DNA of 64,000 nt from the NCBI GenBank assembly GCA_003243195.1, contig QFQI01000005.1, positions 124,001 to 188,000 of the forward strand. Direction: 5' to 3'. Position 1 is the stretch's first letter. Each line of letters opens with the position of its first letter. The stretch is from Sphingomonas taxi. Lineage in GTDB: Bacteria; Pseudomonadota; Alphaproteobacteria; Sphingomonadales; Sphingomonadaceae. Under the pieces are notes generated by a model. It was not told the DNA's origin and did not search any database. It was given only the letters and a program-made list of their open reading frames with translations. Below, piece after piece: positions 17,399 to 25,332 of the stretch. The translations under genes were made by a program, and so were the position numbers.

Positions 17399-18414
17399 GC
17401 GTGCGCACCCTCGTCGTGGACGATTCGCTCACCATGCAGGCGCTCATCAGCCGCACGCTGTCGGCCGACCCGGGCATCCAGGTGGTCGGCACCGCCTCCA
17501 GCGCGGAGGAGGCGCGCGCGCGGATCAAGGAACTGGACCCGGACGTGGTGACGCTCGACATCGAGATGCCGGGCATGAACGGCCTCGATTTCCTCGAACG
17601 GCTGATGCGGCTGCGCCCGACGCCGGTGGTGATGCTCTCCACGTTGACGTCCGAAGGCGCCGACGCCAGCATCGCGGCGCTGGAATTGGGCGCGTTCGAG
17701 TGTTTCGACAAGCTGGCGCTGCGCCGTCAGGGCGAGGCGATCCGCCTGCCCGCGCTGGTGAAGGCCGCATCGGGCACGCGCCATCGCCTCGCGGCGGCCG
17801 CGCCGCGCGCCGAGACGCCGCAGGCCGATTACCACCCGCGCGACAATGCGATGATCGCGGTGGGCGCGTCGACCGGCGGGGTGGAGGCGCTGATCGAGCT
17901 GCTGTCCGGCTTTCCCGCCAATTGCCCGCCGACCGTGATCGTGCAGCACATGCCGCCCAGCTTCACCGCCAGCTTCGCGGCGCGGCTGGACCGGCTGTGC
18001 AAGCCCAGCGTCGAGGAAGCGCGCTCGGGCGCGGTGCTGCAGGTCGGCAAGGTCTATCTGGCGCCCGGCGGCGACAAGCATCTGGAAATCGCCGGATCGG
18101 GCACGCGCCGCCATTGCCGCCTGTCGCCCGGCCCGAAGATCAGCGGCCACCAGCCGTCGGTCGACCAGCTGTTCCACTCGGTCGCACGTGTCGCGGGCGC
18201 CGATTCGGTCGCCGCGATCCTGACCGGCATGGGCGCCGATGGTGCCGAGGGCATGCTGGCGATGCGCCAGGCGGGATCGGTGACGATCGGCCAGGACGAG
18301 GCGTCCAGCGTCGTCTACGGAATGCCCGCCGTCGCCCACCGCATCGGCGCGGTGGTGCAGCAGATGCCGCTGCGCCGCATCGCCGCGCGGTTGTTGCAGG
18401 AGTGTCGCGCATGA
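17395..18414 (+). CDS. cheB: Protein-glutamate methylesterase CheB (catalytically complete copy)
   Basis: 339 residues. The N-terminal receiver has acidic Asp9/Asp10 and phospho-acceptor Asp55 (TLDIEMPGMNG). After a linker (about 125-150) the methylesterase domain carries the full triad: Ser159 in VGASTGG, His185 in VQHMPPSFT and Asp282 in LTGMGADGAEG. It demethylates and deamidates chemoreceptors. The ATG at 17395 overlaps the cheR stop, and its own stop overlaps cheD. This copy is intact, in contrast with the degenerate one at 19883. Confidence 0.96.
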   Translation: MSVRTLVVDDSLTMQALISRTLSADPGIQVVGTASSAEEARARIKELDPDVVTLDIEMPGMNGLDFLERLMRLRPTPVVMLSTLTSEGADASIAALELGAFECFDKLALRRQGEAIRLPALVKAASGTRHRLAAAAPRAETPQADYHPRDNAMIAVGASTGGVEALIELLSGFPANCPPTVIVQHMPPSFTASFAARLDRLCKPSVEEARSGAVLQVGKVYLAPGGDKHLEIAGSGTRRHCRLSPGPKISGHQPSVDQLFHSVARVAGADSVAAILTGMGADGAEGMLAMRQAGSVTIGQDEASSVVYGMPAVAHRIGAVVQQMPLRRIAARLLQECRA

Positions 18415-18974
18415 CCGCGCTCCAGCTTCGCGACGGCTTGCGCCGGCTGACCGTCGCACAGGGCGAGACCCGCGTCAGCGACGAGGAGGACGTGGTGCTG
18501 ACCACCGTCCTGGGCAGTTGCATCGCGGCATGCTTCTACGATCCGCTGGCGAAGGTAGGGGGTATTAACCACTATCTGTTAGCCGAGGGGAGTGCCTCCG
18601 ACCCCGCCTCGATGCAGCGCTACGGCGTTTATGCGATGGAAGTGCTCATCAACGCCATGCTGGCGATGGGCGCGTCGCGGAACCGGCTCAAGGCGCGGAT
18701 CTTCGGCGGCGCGACCATGCGCACGGGCTTTCGGGACATCGGCGGCGACAACATCGCCTTCGCGCGCCGCTTCCTGCGCGACGAGCGGATCCCGCTGGTG
18801 GCCGAGGATGTCGGCGGCAACGGCGCGCGCCGCGTGGAGTTCCGTCCCGCGGTCGGCCTCGCCCGGTGCCGCGTGGTGACCGACGGCGCGGCCGTGACGA
18901 CGCCAGTCGTCCGCGCGCGCCCGGTCGTGCCGCCACCGCCGCCCGCCTCGCTCGGCGACGTCGAATTCTTCTGA
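18411..18974 (+). CDS. cheD: Chemoreceptor glutamine deamidase CheD
   Basis: 187 residues. CheD deamidates receptor glutamines. The catalytic block TTVLGSCIAACFYD supplies Cys37 and GGINHYLL supplies His54; the IFGGATM segment holds the expected Thr. The C-terminus after about residue 155 is an Ala/Pro-rich tail ending GDVEFF, longer than the core fold. The start at 18411 overlaps the cheB stop by four bases. Confidence 0.94.
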   Translation: MTALQLRDGLRRLTVAQGETRVSDEEDVVLTTVLGSCIAACFYDPLAKVGGINHYLLAEGSASDPASMQRYGVYAMEVLINAMLAMGASRNRLKARIFGGATMRTGFRDIGGDNIAFARRFLRDERIPLVAEDVGGNGARRVEFRPAVGLARCRVVTDGAAVTTPVVRARPVVPPPPPASLGDVEFF

Positions 18975-19008
18975 CGATGACATGCACTTTCCCCAGGAGC
19001 CCCTGCCC

Positions 19009-19383
19009 GTGAACAAGACGATCATGACCGTGGACGACTCGCCCAGCATGCGCATGCTGCTGCGCGCGGCGCTCACCGACCTGGGATACCAGGTCGTGGA
19101 AGCGGAGGACGGCGTGCACGCGCTCGAAACGCTGGCCGGTTTCGATGTGGACGACGAGCCCGACCTGCTCATCACCGACATCAACATGCCGCGCATGGAC
19201 GGGTTCGGGCTGATCGAGAACATCCGCGCCGATGGCCGCCGCACGTTGCCGATCCTGGTGCTGACCACCGAAAGCAGCGACGAGAAGAAGCAGCGCGCGC
19301 GCCAGGCCGGCGCGACCGGCTGGATCGTCAAGCCCTTCCACCCCGAAAAGCTCGCCGCCGCGATCCGGCGGGTGCTGCACTGA
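19009..19383 (+). CDS. cheY: Single-domain response regulator CheY (GTG start)
   Basis: 124 residues, one receiver domain. Conserved positions: Asp9/Asp10, phospho-acceptor Asp57 in LITDINMPRMDG, Thr87 in VLTTES and Lys108 in IVKPFHPEKL. Phospho-CheY would act on the motor switch or another output. The start GTG at 19009 has AGGAG nine bases ahead, while the ATG at 18982 lies before that ribosome site and would add residues not seen in CheY. It is placed 34 bases after cheD. Confidence 0.93.
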   Translation: MNKTIMTVDDSPSMRMLLRAALTDLGYQVVEAEDGVHALETLAGFDVDDEPDLLITDINMPRMDGFGLIENIRADGRRTLPILVLTTESSDEKKQRARQAGATGWIVKPFHPEKLAAAIRRVLH

Positions 19384-19403
19384 TGACACAAGGAACGTCC
19401 GCC

Positions 19404-19844
19404 ATGTCCCGGCAGCTCATCACCTTCCAGCTCGGCGACCAGTATCTGGGCGTCGACATCATGGCGATCCGCGAGATCCGCGCCTGGTCGCCGGCCACCC
19501 CGCTGCCCAACGTGCCCAGCCACGTGCGCGGCGTCGTGAACCTGCGCGGCGTCGTGCTGCCGGTGCTCGACCTGCGCCATCGCCTGGGCTGGGGCATGAC
19601 TGATCCGACCGCGCGCCACGTCATCATCGTCGTGCGCATCGGCGAGCAGTTGCAGGGGATCATCGTCGACGCGGTGAACGACATCGTGTCCGTCTCCACC
19701 GAGGACATGCAGCCGCTGCCCGACATGGGCGACGCAGCGGCGCAGCAGTTCCTCGACGGGCTTGCCACCATCGACCAGCGGTTGATCCTGGTGCTGGCGC
19801 TCGACCGGCTGGTGGAGCGCGCCGCGATGGCCGATGCAGCCTGA
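19404..19844 (+). CDS. cheW: Chemotaxis coupling protein CheW
   Basis: 146 residues forming one CheW domain: QLITFQLGDQYLGVDIMAIREI, then PNVPSHVRGVVNLRGVVLPVLDLR, then the second beta barrel with IIVDAVNDIVSV. It links receptors to CheA. I start at the ATG at 19404, which has AAGGAA eight bases ahead, instead of the ATG at 19383 that overlaps the cheY stop. Confidence 0.95.
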   Translation: MSRQLITFQLGDQYLGVDIMAIREIRAWSPATPLPNVPSHVRGVVNLRGVVLPVLDLRHRLGWGMTDPTARHVIIVVRIGEQLQGIIVDAVNDIVSVSTEDMQPLPDMGDAAAQQFLDGLATIDQRLILVLALDRLVERAAMADAA

Positions 19845-19882
19845 TTACAATTAGTTAACGCGTAAAGGTGTAGGAACGGGTC

Positions 19883-20884
19883 ATGGCTGGAACGAAGGTA
19901 TTGGTGGTCGACGACTCGTTGACCATGCGCGCCCTGATCTCGGGCGCACTGGAGCGGATCCCGGGCGTGGAGGTCGTCGGCATGGCCGATGGCGCGGCCG
20001 AGGCACGCGGGCTGGTGGAATCGACCCGCCCGGACGTGATGACGCTGGACGTCGAGATGCCCGGCATGAGCGGCCTCGATTACCTGGCGGAGATCATGGA
20101 CACCCGGCCGATGCCGGTCATCATGTTCTCGACGCGCACGCAGGACGGCGCGGCGGAGTCGATCGAGGCGCTGCGGCTGGGCGCGATCGACTGCTTTCCC
20201 AAGCCGAAGGTCGCCGCCCCGGCCGAGCTGGACGCGATCATCGCCAAGCTGGCCAAGCGGCTGAAGGCGGCGAAAAAGGCCGAGCTGAAGCCGAAGAGCG
20301 CGCCCAAGGCCGCCAAGTCCCCCCCGATCGACTGGAACGGTCGCCTGCTGCTGGTCGGCGGCGACGCGTCCAGCACGAAGTCGATCTTCGACCTGTTCGC
20401 CGCCTTTCCCGCCAATTGCCCGCCCACGCTGGTCGTCCAGCATCTCGGGCCGGGCCTGATCGACAGCATGGTGGAGAAGCTCGCCGAACAGGTCGCGCCC
20501 AAGGTGGTGGTCGCCGCCGACGGGATGAAGCCGGAACAGGGCACCATCTATCTCGCCCCGCACGGCGACGCGCATCTGGTGATCGACTCCTGGCCGAACG
20601 GCACGCTGCGGCTGCTGCCGCGCGATCCGGTCGCGGGCGAGCGGCCGTCGATATCGCTGCTGTTCGCCTCCGCCGCGAAGGCGGCGGCGGCGAATGCGGT
20701 CGCCGTGCTGCTGCTGGATGCCAACGAGGACGGCGCCGGCGGGCTGCGCGCGATGAACGCGGCGGGTGGCTATGCATTCGCGCCCGCCGAGACCGGCGGC
20801 TTCACGCTGACGCGCGGCATGGTGTCGCAGCCGGTGCCCGGCGATGCGCTGGCGGCCGGCGCCCTGAAGATGTGCTCCAAATGA
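19883..20884 (+). CDS. CheB-like protein with intact receiver and degenerate methylesterase site
   Basis: 333 residues, same two-domain length as CheB. The receiver is complete: Asp10/Asp11, Asp56 in TLDVEMPGMSG, Lys107 region CFPKPK. The linker is Lys/Ala-rich (about 125-148). In the second domain the fold signatures persist (FPANCPPTLVVQH at 175-187, IYLAPHGDAHLVI), with His187 and Asp283 kept. The serine motif is lost: at the position of VGASTGG there is VGGDASS, so the catalytic Ser aligns with Asp161. TGMGADGA has become LDANEDGA. The SFT after the His and the SSVVYGMP segment are also gone. Probably not a methylesterase, perhaps a phosphate sink or scaffold. Its stop overlaps the next start (ATGA). 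Confidence 0.85.
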   Translation: MAGTKVLVVDDSLTMRALISGALERIPGVEVVGMADGAAEARGLVESTRPDVMTLDVEMPGMSGLDYLAEIMDTRPMPVIMFSTRTQDGAAESIEALRLGAIDCFPKPKVAAPAELDAIIAKLAKRLKAAKKAELKPKSAPKAAKSPPIDWNGRLLLVGGDASSTKSIFDLFAAFPANCPPTLVVQHLGPGLIDSMVEKLAEQVAPKVVVAADGMKPEQGTIYLAPHGDAHLVIDSWPNGTLRLLPRDPVAGERPSISLLFASAAKAAAANAVAVLLLDANEDGAGGLRAMNAAGGYAFAPAETGGFTLTRGMVSQPVPGDALAAGALKMCSK

Positions 20885-21189
20885 GCGCCGCGGCGGGCGG
20901 GATGGCGGTGGCGGGCGCGATCCCGCGTCCGCTGGCGCAGGCGCTCGCCGCCGAGCTGGTGCTCGCGTCGGGCATGCTGGCCGATCTGGCCTATGATCTG
21001 GGCAGCGATGGCGACACGCTGCGCCGCCATATGGCCAGCCTGCAACGCATCGACCAGGTGACGCAGATGCAACTGGCGGTCGCCGACCTGCTGCGCAGTG
21101 GCGCCGACGTGCCGGATGTCGCTGGCGTGACCCTGCAGGACATGGCCGATCGGCTGCGCGCGTTCCTGAACGACAAGGCGGCGGACTGA
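20881..21189 (+). CDS. Small helical protein coupled to the degenerate CheB; unknown function
   Basis: 102 residues. I do not recognise a named family. It looks all-helical: helix at about 16-40, a second at 44-73 and a third at 84-98, with no membrane segment or signal. The middle of the second helix reads LQRIDQVTQMQLAVADLLR; Asp58 and Gln62 form D-x-x-x-Q, the spacing of the catalytic pair in the CheY-P phosphatase CheZ (D-L-T-G-Q). No separate cheZ or fliM-type phosphatase is seen nearby. The start overlaps the preceding stop by four bases, so it belongs to the chemotaxis operon. The CheZ link is inference from five positions. Confidence 0.7.
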   Translation: MSAAAGGMAVAGAIPRPLAQALAAELVLASGMLADLAYDLGSDGDTLRRHMASLQRIDQVTQMQLAVADLLRSGADVPDVAGVTLQDMADRLRAFLNDKAAD

Positions 21190-21232
21190 TCCACGCGGGC
21201 GGCGGGCACGCCACCCGGTCCCCGCTCCGCCG

Positions 21233-21838
21233 TTATCCCAGCGCGATCACCCGGTCGCCGAGCCGTTCCGCCTCGCGCACGTCGTGCGTCACCATCAGGA
21301 TCGGGACCGTTCGCGCATTGCGGACGCGCTCGATCGCGCGCATCGCCTCCTCGCGCCGCGCGGGGTCGAGCGACGAAAGCGGTTCGTCGAGCAGCAGAAA
21401 CGCCGGCTCGCTGAGCAGCGCGCGTCCGATCGCCACGCGCCGCGCCTCGCCGCCAGACAGCGTGCGCGGCCAGCGGCGCAGCAGGTACGCGATGTCCAGC
21501 GTCGCGGCGACCTCCGCCAGCCGCGCCGCGTCACGCGCGCCGTACAACAGGTTCGCGCGCACGCGGCGATGCGGAAACAATCGCGCATCCTGAAACACAT
21601 AGCCGGCACACCTTAGTTCCGGCCGCAGGTTCACGCCGCCCCTCGCATCGAACAGCGCCCGGCCGTTCACCCGCACATGCCCGCGCGACGGCCGCAGCAG
21701 CCCGGCGATCATGTCGAGCAGGCTGGTCTTGCCGACCCCCGACGGGCCGGTCAGCACCGTCAGGCCGTCACCCGCGTGGAACGCCGCGCCGACCTCCACG
21801 TCGCCTCGCCGCGCGCGCACGTCGATGTCAAAGGACAT
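21233..21838 (-). CDS. modC: Molybdate ABC transporter ATP-binding protein, short form without Mop domain
   Basis: 201 residues. ABC ATPase with Walker A GPSGVGKTS near 38, Q-loop YVFQDARLFPH, signature LSGGEARRVAIGRAL, Walker B FLLLDEPLSSLD and the switch His in MVTHD. Typical ModC has about 350 residues because of a C-terminal Mop/TOBE domain that binds molybdate; this protein ends right after the ATPase core. The start ATG overlaps the modB stop by 11 bases, so the three genes are coupled. It energises molybdate import. Confidence 0.88.
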   Translation of the reverse strand: MSFDIDVRARRGDVEVGAAFHAGDGLTVLTGPSGVGKTSLLDMIAGLLRPSRGHVRVNGRALFDARGGVNLRPELRCAGYVFQDARLFPHRRVRANLLYGARDAARLAEVAATLDIAYLLRRWPRTLSGGEARRVAIGRALLSEPAFLLLDEPLSSLDPARREEAMRAIERVRNARTVPILMVTHDVREAERLGDRVIALG

Positions 21839-22511
21839 GCACGCCCCGCCCCGCGCGCCGCACCAGCGCCTCCGACGCGACCAGCGCGACCAGCGACAGC
21901 GCCACCGACACCGCCGCCAGCCGCCACACCTCCGCTTCCGCGCCGGGCCGCTGGAGCGCCGCGTAGATCGCCAGCGGCAGCGTCTGGGTCTCGCCCGGCA
22001 CGTTGGAAACGAAGGTGATCGTCGCGCCGAACTCGCCGATCGAACGCGCGAAACCCAGCACCGCGCCCGCCGCCACGCCCGGCGCGGCGAGCGGCAGCGT
22101 GACCGTCGCATAGGCGCGCCACCGGCTCGCCCCCAGCGTGCGCGCCGCCTGTTCCAGCCGGCGGTCGACCGCCTCGATCGACAGTCGCATCGCCCGCACC
22201 ATCAGCGGCAGCGCCATCACCCCGGCGGCGATCGCCGCGCCGGTCCAGCGGAACAGCATGCTGATGCCCAGCCATCGTTCCAGCGGGCCGCCGAGCGGTC
22301 CGGCCGGCGCGAACGCCAGCAGCAGCAGCCAGCCGGTGACGACCGGCGGCACCACCAGCGGCAGATGCACCAGCCCGTCGAGCAGCACCTTGCCGGGAAA
22401 GCGCCAGCGCGCCAGCACCCACGCCAGCACGAACGCGACCGGCAGCGCGGCGAGCGTCGCGGTGCCGCCGACCAGCAGGCTCAGCCGGACGATCGGCAGC
22501 AGCTCGTTCAA
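21828..22511 (-). CDS. modB: Molybdate ABC transporter permease (TTG start)
   Basis: 227 residues, the usual ModB length, with about five membrane helices (LLPIVRLSLLVGGTATLAAL; VHLPLVVPPVVTGWLLLLAF; and others). The permease EAA loop EQAARTLGASRWRAYATVTLPLA and FARSIGEFGATI are typical for ModB. The TTG at 22511 overlaps the modA stop (TTGA) and gives a normal N-terminus; no ATG or GTG suits. Confidence 0.88.
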   Translation of the reverse strand: MNELLPIVRLSLLVGGTATLAALPVAFVLAWVLARWRFPGKVLLDGLVHLPLVVPPVVTGWLLLLAFAPAGPLGGPLERWLGISMLFRWTGAAIAAGVMALPLMVRAMRLSIEAVDRRLEQAARTLGASRWRAYATVTLPLAAPGVAAGAVLGFARSIGEFGATITFVSNVPGETQTLPLAIYAALQRPGAEAEVWRLAAVSVALSLVALVASEALVRRAGRGVHVL

Positions 22512-23257
22512 CGCGGACCGAACCCGCGCCGCACGAGGATCGCCTGACCGGCGCGCGACAACAGGAAGCGCCGAAAACCCTCCGCCTCGCTCGCGGTGCC
22601 GGCGGTGAGCCGCGCGATCGGATAGACGATCGGCGCATGGCTGCGCGCGGGGAACACGCCCGCGACCCGGACGCCGGCGGAGGAACGCGCGTCGGTGGCG
22701 TAGACGATGCCGTAAGGCGCGGCGCCGCGCTCCACCAGCGCCAGCGCCGCGCGGACGTTCTCGGCGCGCACGACGCGCGGGGCGACCGCTTCCCAGGCGC
22801 CGAGCCGGCGCAACGCCTGCTCGCCATAGCGGCCGGCCGGCACCGCGGCGGGATCGGCCATCGCGAGCGGCCCCGCGCCCAGCACCCTGGCCAGCGCCGC
22901 GCCGCGGGTCGCCGCCACATCGCGTGCGCCGGTTCGGGCGACCACCACCAGCCGGTTGCGCGCCAGCACCGCGCGCGTCCCCGGTACGATCAGCCGGCGC
23001 TTCTCGACATCGTCCATCCAGTCGCTGTCGGCGGACACGAACAGATCCGCACGCCCGCCCGCCGCGATCTGCCGCGCCAGCGCCGACGACGCGGCGAATG
23101 ACACCACGGGGCGGGTATGGCCGGCCTTCGCCCATGCGTCGGCGGCGTCGGTCATCGCCTCCTGCATGCTGGCAGCGGCGAGGACGAGCGGCGCCTTGTC
23201 CTGCGCCGCGACCGGCATGGCAAAGAGGAGGGCGAGCAGCGAAAGCAGGTAGCGCAT
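22508..23257 (-). CDS. modA: Molybdate-binding periplasmic protein
   Basis: 249 residues. Signal peptide MRYLLSLLALLFAMPVAAQ, then the ModA fold: LVLAAASMQEAMTDAADAW, SFAASSALARQIAAGGRADLFVSAD (the Ser and Ala-Ser ligands of the oxyanion), and a C-terminal YPIARL segment. It captures molybdate or tungstate and delivers it to ModB/ModC. The start at 23257 places the signal peptide at the very N-terminus; a further 14 upstream residues would be non-signal. First gene of modABC. Confidence 0.9.
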   Translation of the reverse strand: MRYLLSLLALLFAMPVAAQDKAPLVLAAASMQEAMTDAADAWAKAGHTRPVVSFAASSALARQIAAGGRADLFVSADSDWMDDVEKRRLIVPGTRAVLARNRLVVVARTGARDVAATRGAALARVLGAGPLAMADPAAVPAGRYGEQALRRLGAWEAVAPRVVRAENVRAALALVERGAAPYGIVYATDARSSAGVRVAGVFPARSHAPIVYPIARLTAGTASEAEGFRRFLLSRAGQAILVRRGFGPR

Positions 23258-23273
23258 GGTGGCGGTCTTCGCA

Positions 23274-23293
23274 TTGTATATGGCCGGATACAA
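23274..23293 (-). promoter_or_regulatory. Dyad TTGTAT-N8-ATACAA upstream of modA, possible operator
   Basis: Six-base inverted repeat arms (23274-23279 and 23288-23293) with an 8-base spacer, 17-36 bases before the modA start, in an AT-rich island within GC-rich DNA. Position fits a repressor site over the promoter. It resembles the palindromic, TAT-rich style of Mo-responsive (ModE) boxes but is not the enteric consensus, and no modE gene is in the window. Confidence 0.4.
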
Positions 23294-23450
23294 CCACACC
23301 GTCGTCGTGAGGGCAGCGACGCGTTCGGTGCGTCATCTCGCGGGCGCCTGATGGACGTGCGCGCCACGCCGGCTGGCCGGAGGCGTTACGGCAAGGTGTC
23401 GCGCCGCGTCATCCTACACGCTTGGGCACGATCGTGGCGGACAGCCGCTG

Positions 23451-25262
23451 CTACCCCTCGTCGCCCATGCGCAGCGCGGCGATGAACGCTTCCTGCGGGA
23501 TTTGCACATTGCCATATTCGCGCATGCGCTTCTTGCCCTCTTTCTGCTTTTCCAGCAGCTTGCGCTTGCGGGTTGCGTCGCCGCCGTAGCATTTGGCGGT
23601 CACATCCTTGCGCAGCGCTGCGATCGTTTCGCGCGCGATCACCTTGCCGCCGATCGCGGCCTGGATCGGCACCTTGAACATGTGGCGCGGGATCAGATCC
23701 TTCAGCCGCTCGCACATCCCGCGCCCGCGCGTCTCCGCGCTGGAACGGTGGACGATCATGCTCAGTGCATCGACCGGCTCGTTGTTGACCAAAATGCTCA
23801 TCTTCACCAGATCGCCCTCGCGATAGCCGATCTGGTGATAGTCGAAGCTGGCGTAGCCGCGGCTGATGCTTTTCAGCCGGTCGTAGAAGTCGAACACCAC
23901 TTCGTTGAGCGGCAGTTCGTAGGTCGCCTGCGCGCGACCGCCGACATAGGTCAAATTCTTCTGGATGCCGCGGCGATCCTGGCACAGCTTCAGGATCGAG
24001 CCGAGATACTCATCGGGAACATAGATCACCGCCTCGATCCACGGCTCCGAGATGGTCTCGATCTTGTTGGGATCGGGCATGTCGGCGGGATTGTGCAGGT
24101 CGACGTGCCCGCCGCCATGGGTCAGCTCGATCTGATAGACGACGCTGGGCGCGGTGGTGATGAGGTCCAGGTCATATTCGCGCGTCAGCCGCTCCTGGAT
24201 GATCTCCAGGTGCAGCAACCCGAGGAAGCCGCAACGGAAGCCGAAGCCCAGCGCCGCCGACGTCTCCATCTCGAAGCTGAACGACGCATCGTTCAGCCGC
24301 AGCTTCGAAATGCTCTCACGCAGCTTCTCGAAGTCATTGGCGTCGACCGGGAAAAGTCCGCAGAACACCACCGGCTGGACTTCCTTGAACCCCGGCAGCG
24401 CCTCGGCGGCGGGCTTCTTCGCGTCGGTCAGCGTGTCACCGACCCGCGCCTGCGCCACGTCCTTGATCTGCGCGGTGATGAAGCCGATCTCGCCCGGCCC
24501 GAGATCCGCGAGTTGCTCGATCTTCGGGCGGAAACATCCCACGCGGTCGACCAGATGCTGCGTGCCCGCCTGCATGAAGGTGACCTGCTGCCCCTTCTTC
24601 AGCACGCCGTCGATCACGCGCACCAGGATCACGACGCCCAGATACGGGTCGTACCACGAATCGACCAGCATCGCCTTCAGTGGCGCGTCGGCATCGCCCC
24701 TGGGCGGCGGCACCTTCCGCACGATCGCTTCCAGGATATCGGCGATGCCGATTCCGGACTTCGCGCTGGCCAGCACCGCCTCCGACGCGTCGAGGCCGAT
24801 CACGTCCTCGATCTCGGCGCGCACCTTCTCCGGCTCGGCGGCGGGCAGGTCGATCTTGTTGATGACCGGCACGATCTCATGGTCGTGCTCGATCGACTGG
24901 TAGACGTTGGCGAGCGTCTGCGCCTCCACCCCCTGCGCGGCGTCGACGACCAGCAGCGCGCCCTCGCACGCGGCCAGCGACCGCGACACCTCATAGGCGA
25001 AATCGACGTGGCCGGGCGTGTCCATCAGGTTCAGCGTGTAGGTCTCACCGTCGCTCGCCTTGTAGGCCAGGCGCACCGTTTGCGCCTTGATGGTGATGCC
25101 GCGCTCCTTCTCGATCTCCATGTTGTCGAGCACCTGCTCGCTCATCTCGCGATCGGTGAGGCCGCCGGTGGCCTGGATCAGACGGTCGGCGAGCGTCGAC
25201 TTGCCATGGTCGATATGCGCGATGATCGAAAAATTGCGGATGAGGCCAGGCGGGGTGGTCAA
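23451..25262 (-). CDS. lepA: Elongation factor 4 (LepA), back-translocating GTPase
   Basis: 603 residues, the family length. G1 is AHIDHGKSTLADRL, switch region ERGITIKAQT, G3 MDTPGHVDFAYEV, G4 INKIDLPAAEP; then domains II-III, the EF-G V-like domain and the LepA-specific C-terminal domain with CYGGDATRKRKLLEKQKEGKK. It binds ribosomes and aids initiation and stress recovery. The only suitable start is TTG at 25262 (then TTPPGLIRNFSII). No clear ribosome site precedes it, so low basal translation or a different start is possible. Confidence 0.95.
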   Translation of the reverse strand: MTTPPGLIRNFSIIAHIDHGKSTLADRLIQATGGLTDREMSEQVLDNMEIEKERGITIKAQTVRLAYKASDGETYTLNLMDTPGHVDFAYEVSRSLAACEGALLVVDAAQGVEAQTLANVYQSIEHDHEIVPVINKIDLPAAEPEKVRAEIEDVIGLDASEAVLASAKSGIGIADILEAIVRKVPPPRGDADAPLKAMLVDSWYDPYLGVVILVRVIDGVLKKGQQVTFMQAGTQHLVDRVGCFRPKIEQLADLGPGEIGFITAQIKDVAQARVGDTLTDAKKPAAEALPGFKEVQPVVFCGLFPVDANDFEKLRESISKLRLNDASFSFEMETSAALGFGFRCGFLGLLHLEIIQERLTREYDLDLITTAPSVVYQIELTHGGGHVDLHNPADMPDPNKIETISEPWIEAVIYVPDEYLGSILKLCQDRRGIQKNLTYVGGRAQATYELPLNEVVFDFYDRLKSISRGYASFDYHQIGYREGDLVKMSILVNNEPVDALSMIVHRSSAETRGRGMCERLKDLIPRHMFKVPIQAAIGGKVIARETIAALRKDVTAKCYGGDATRKRKLLEKQKEGKKRMREYGNVQIPQEAFIAALRMGDEG

Positions 25263-25332
25263 GGGGTGCGTCCGAACGGAAGGGAGAAGCGTTGTTCCGC
25301 GCGTTAGACCAGCCCCGACGCAAAGGCCAGCC

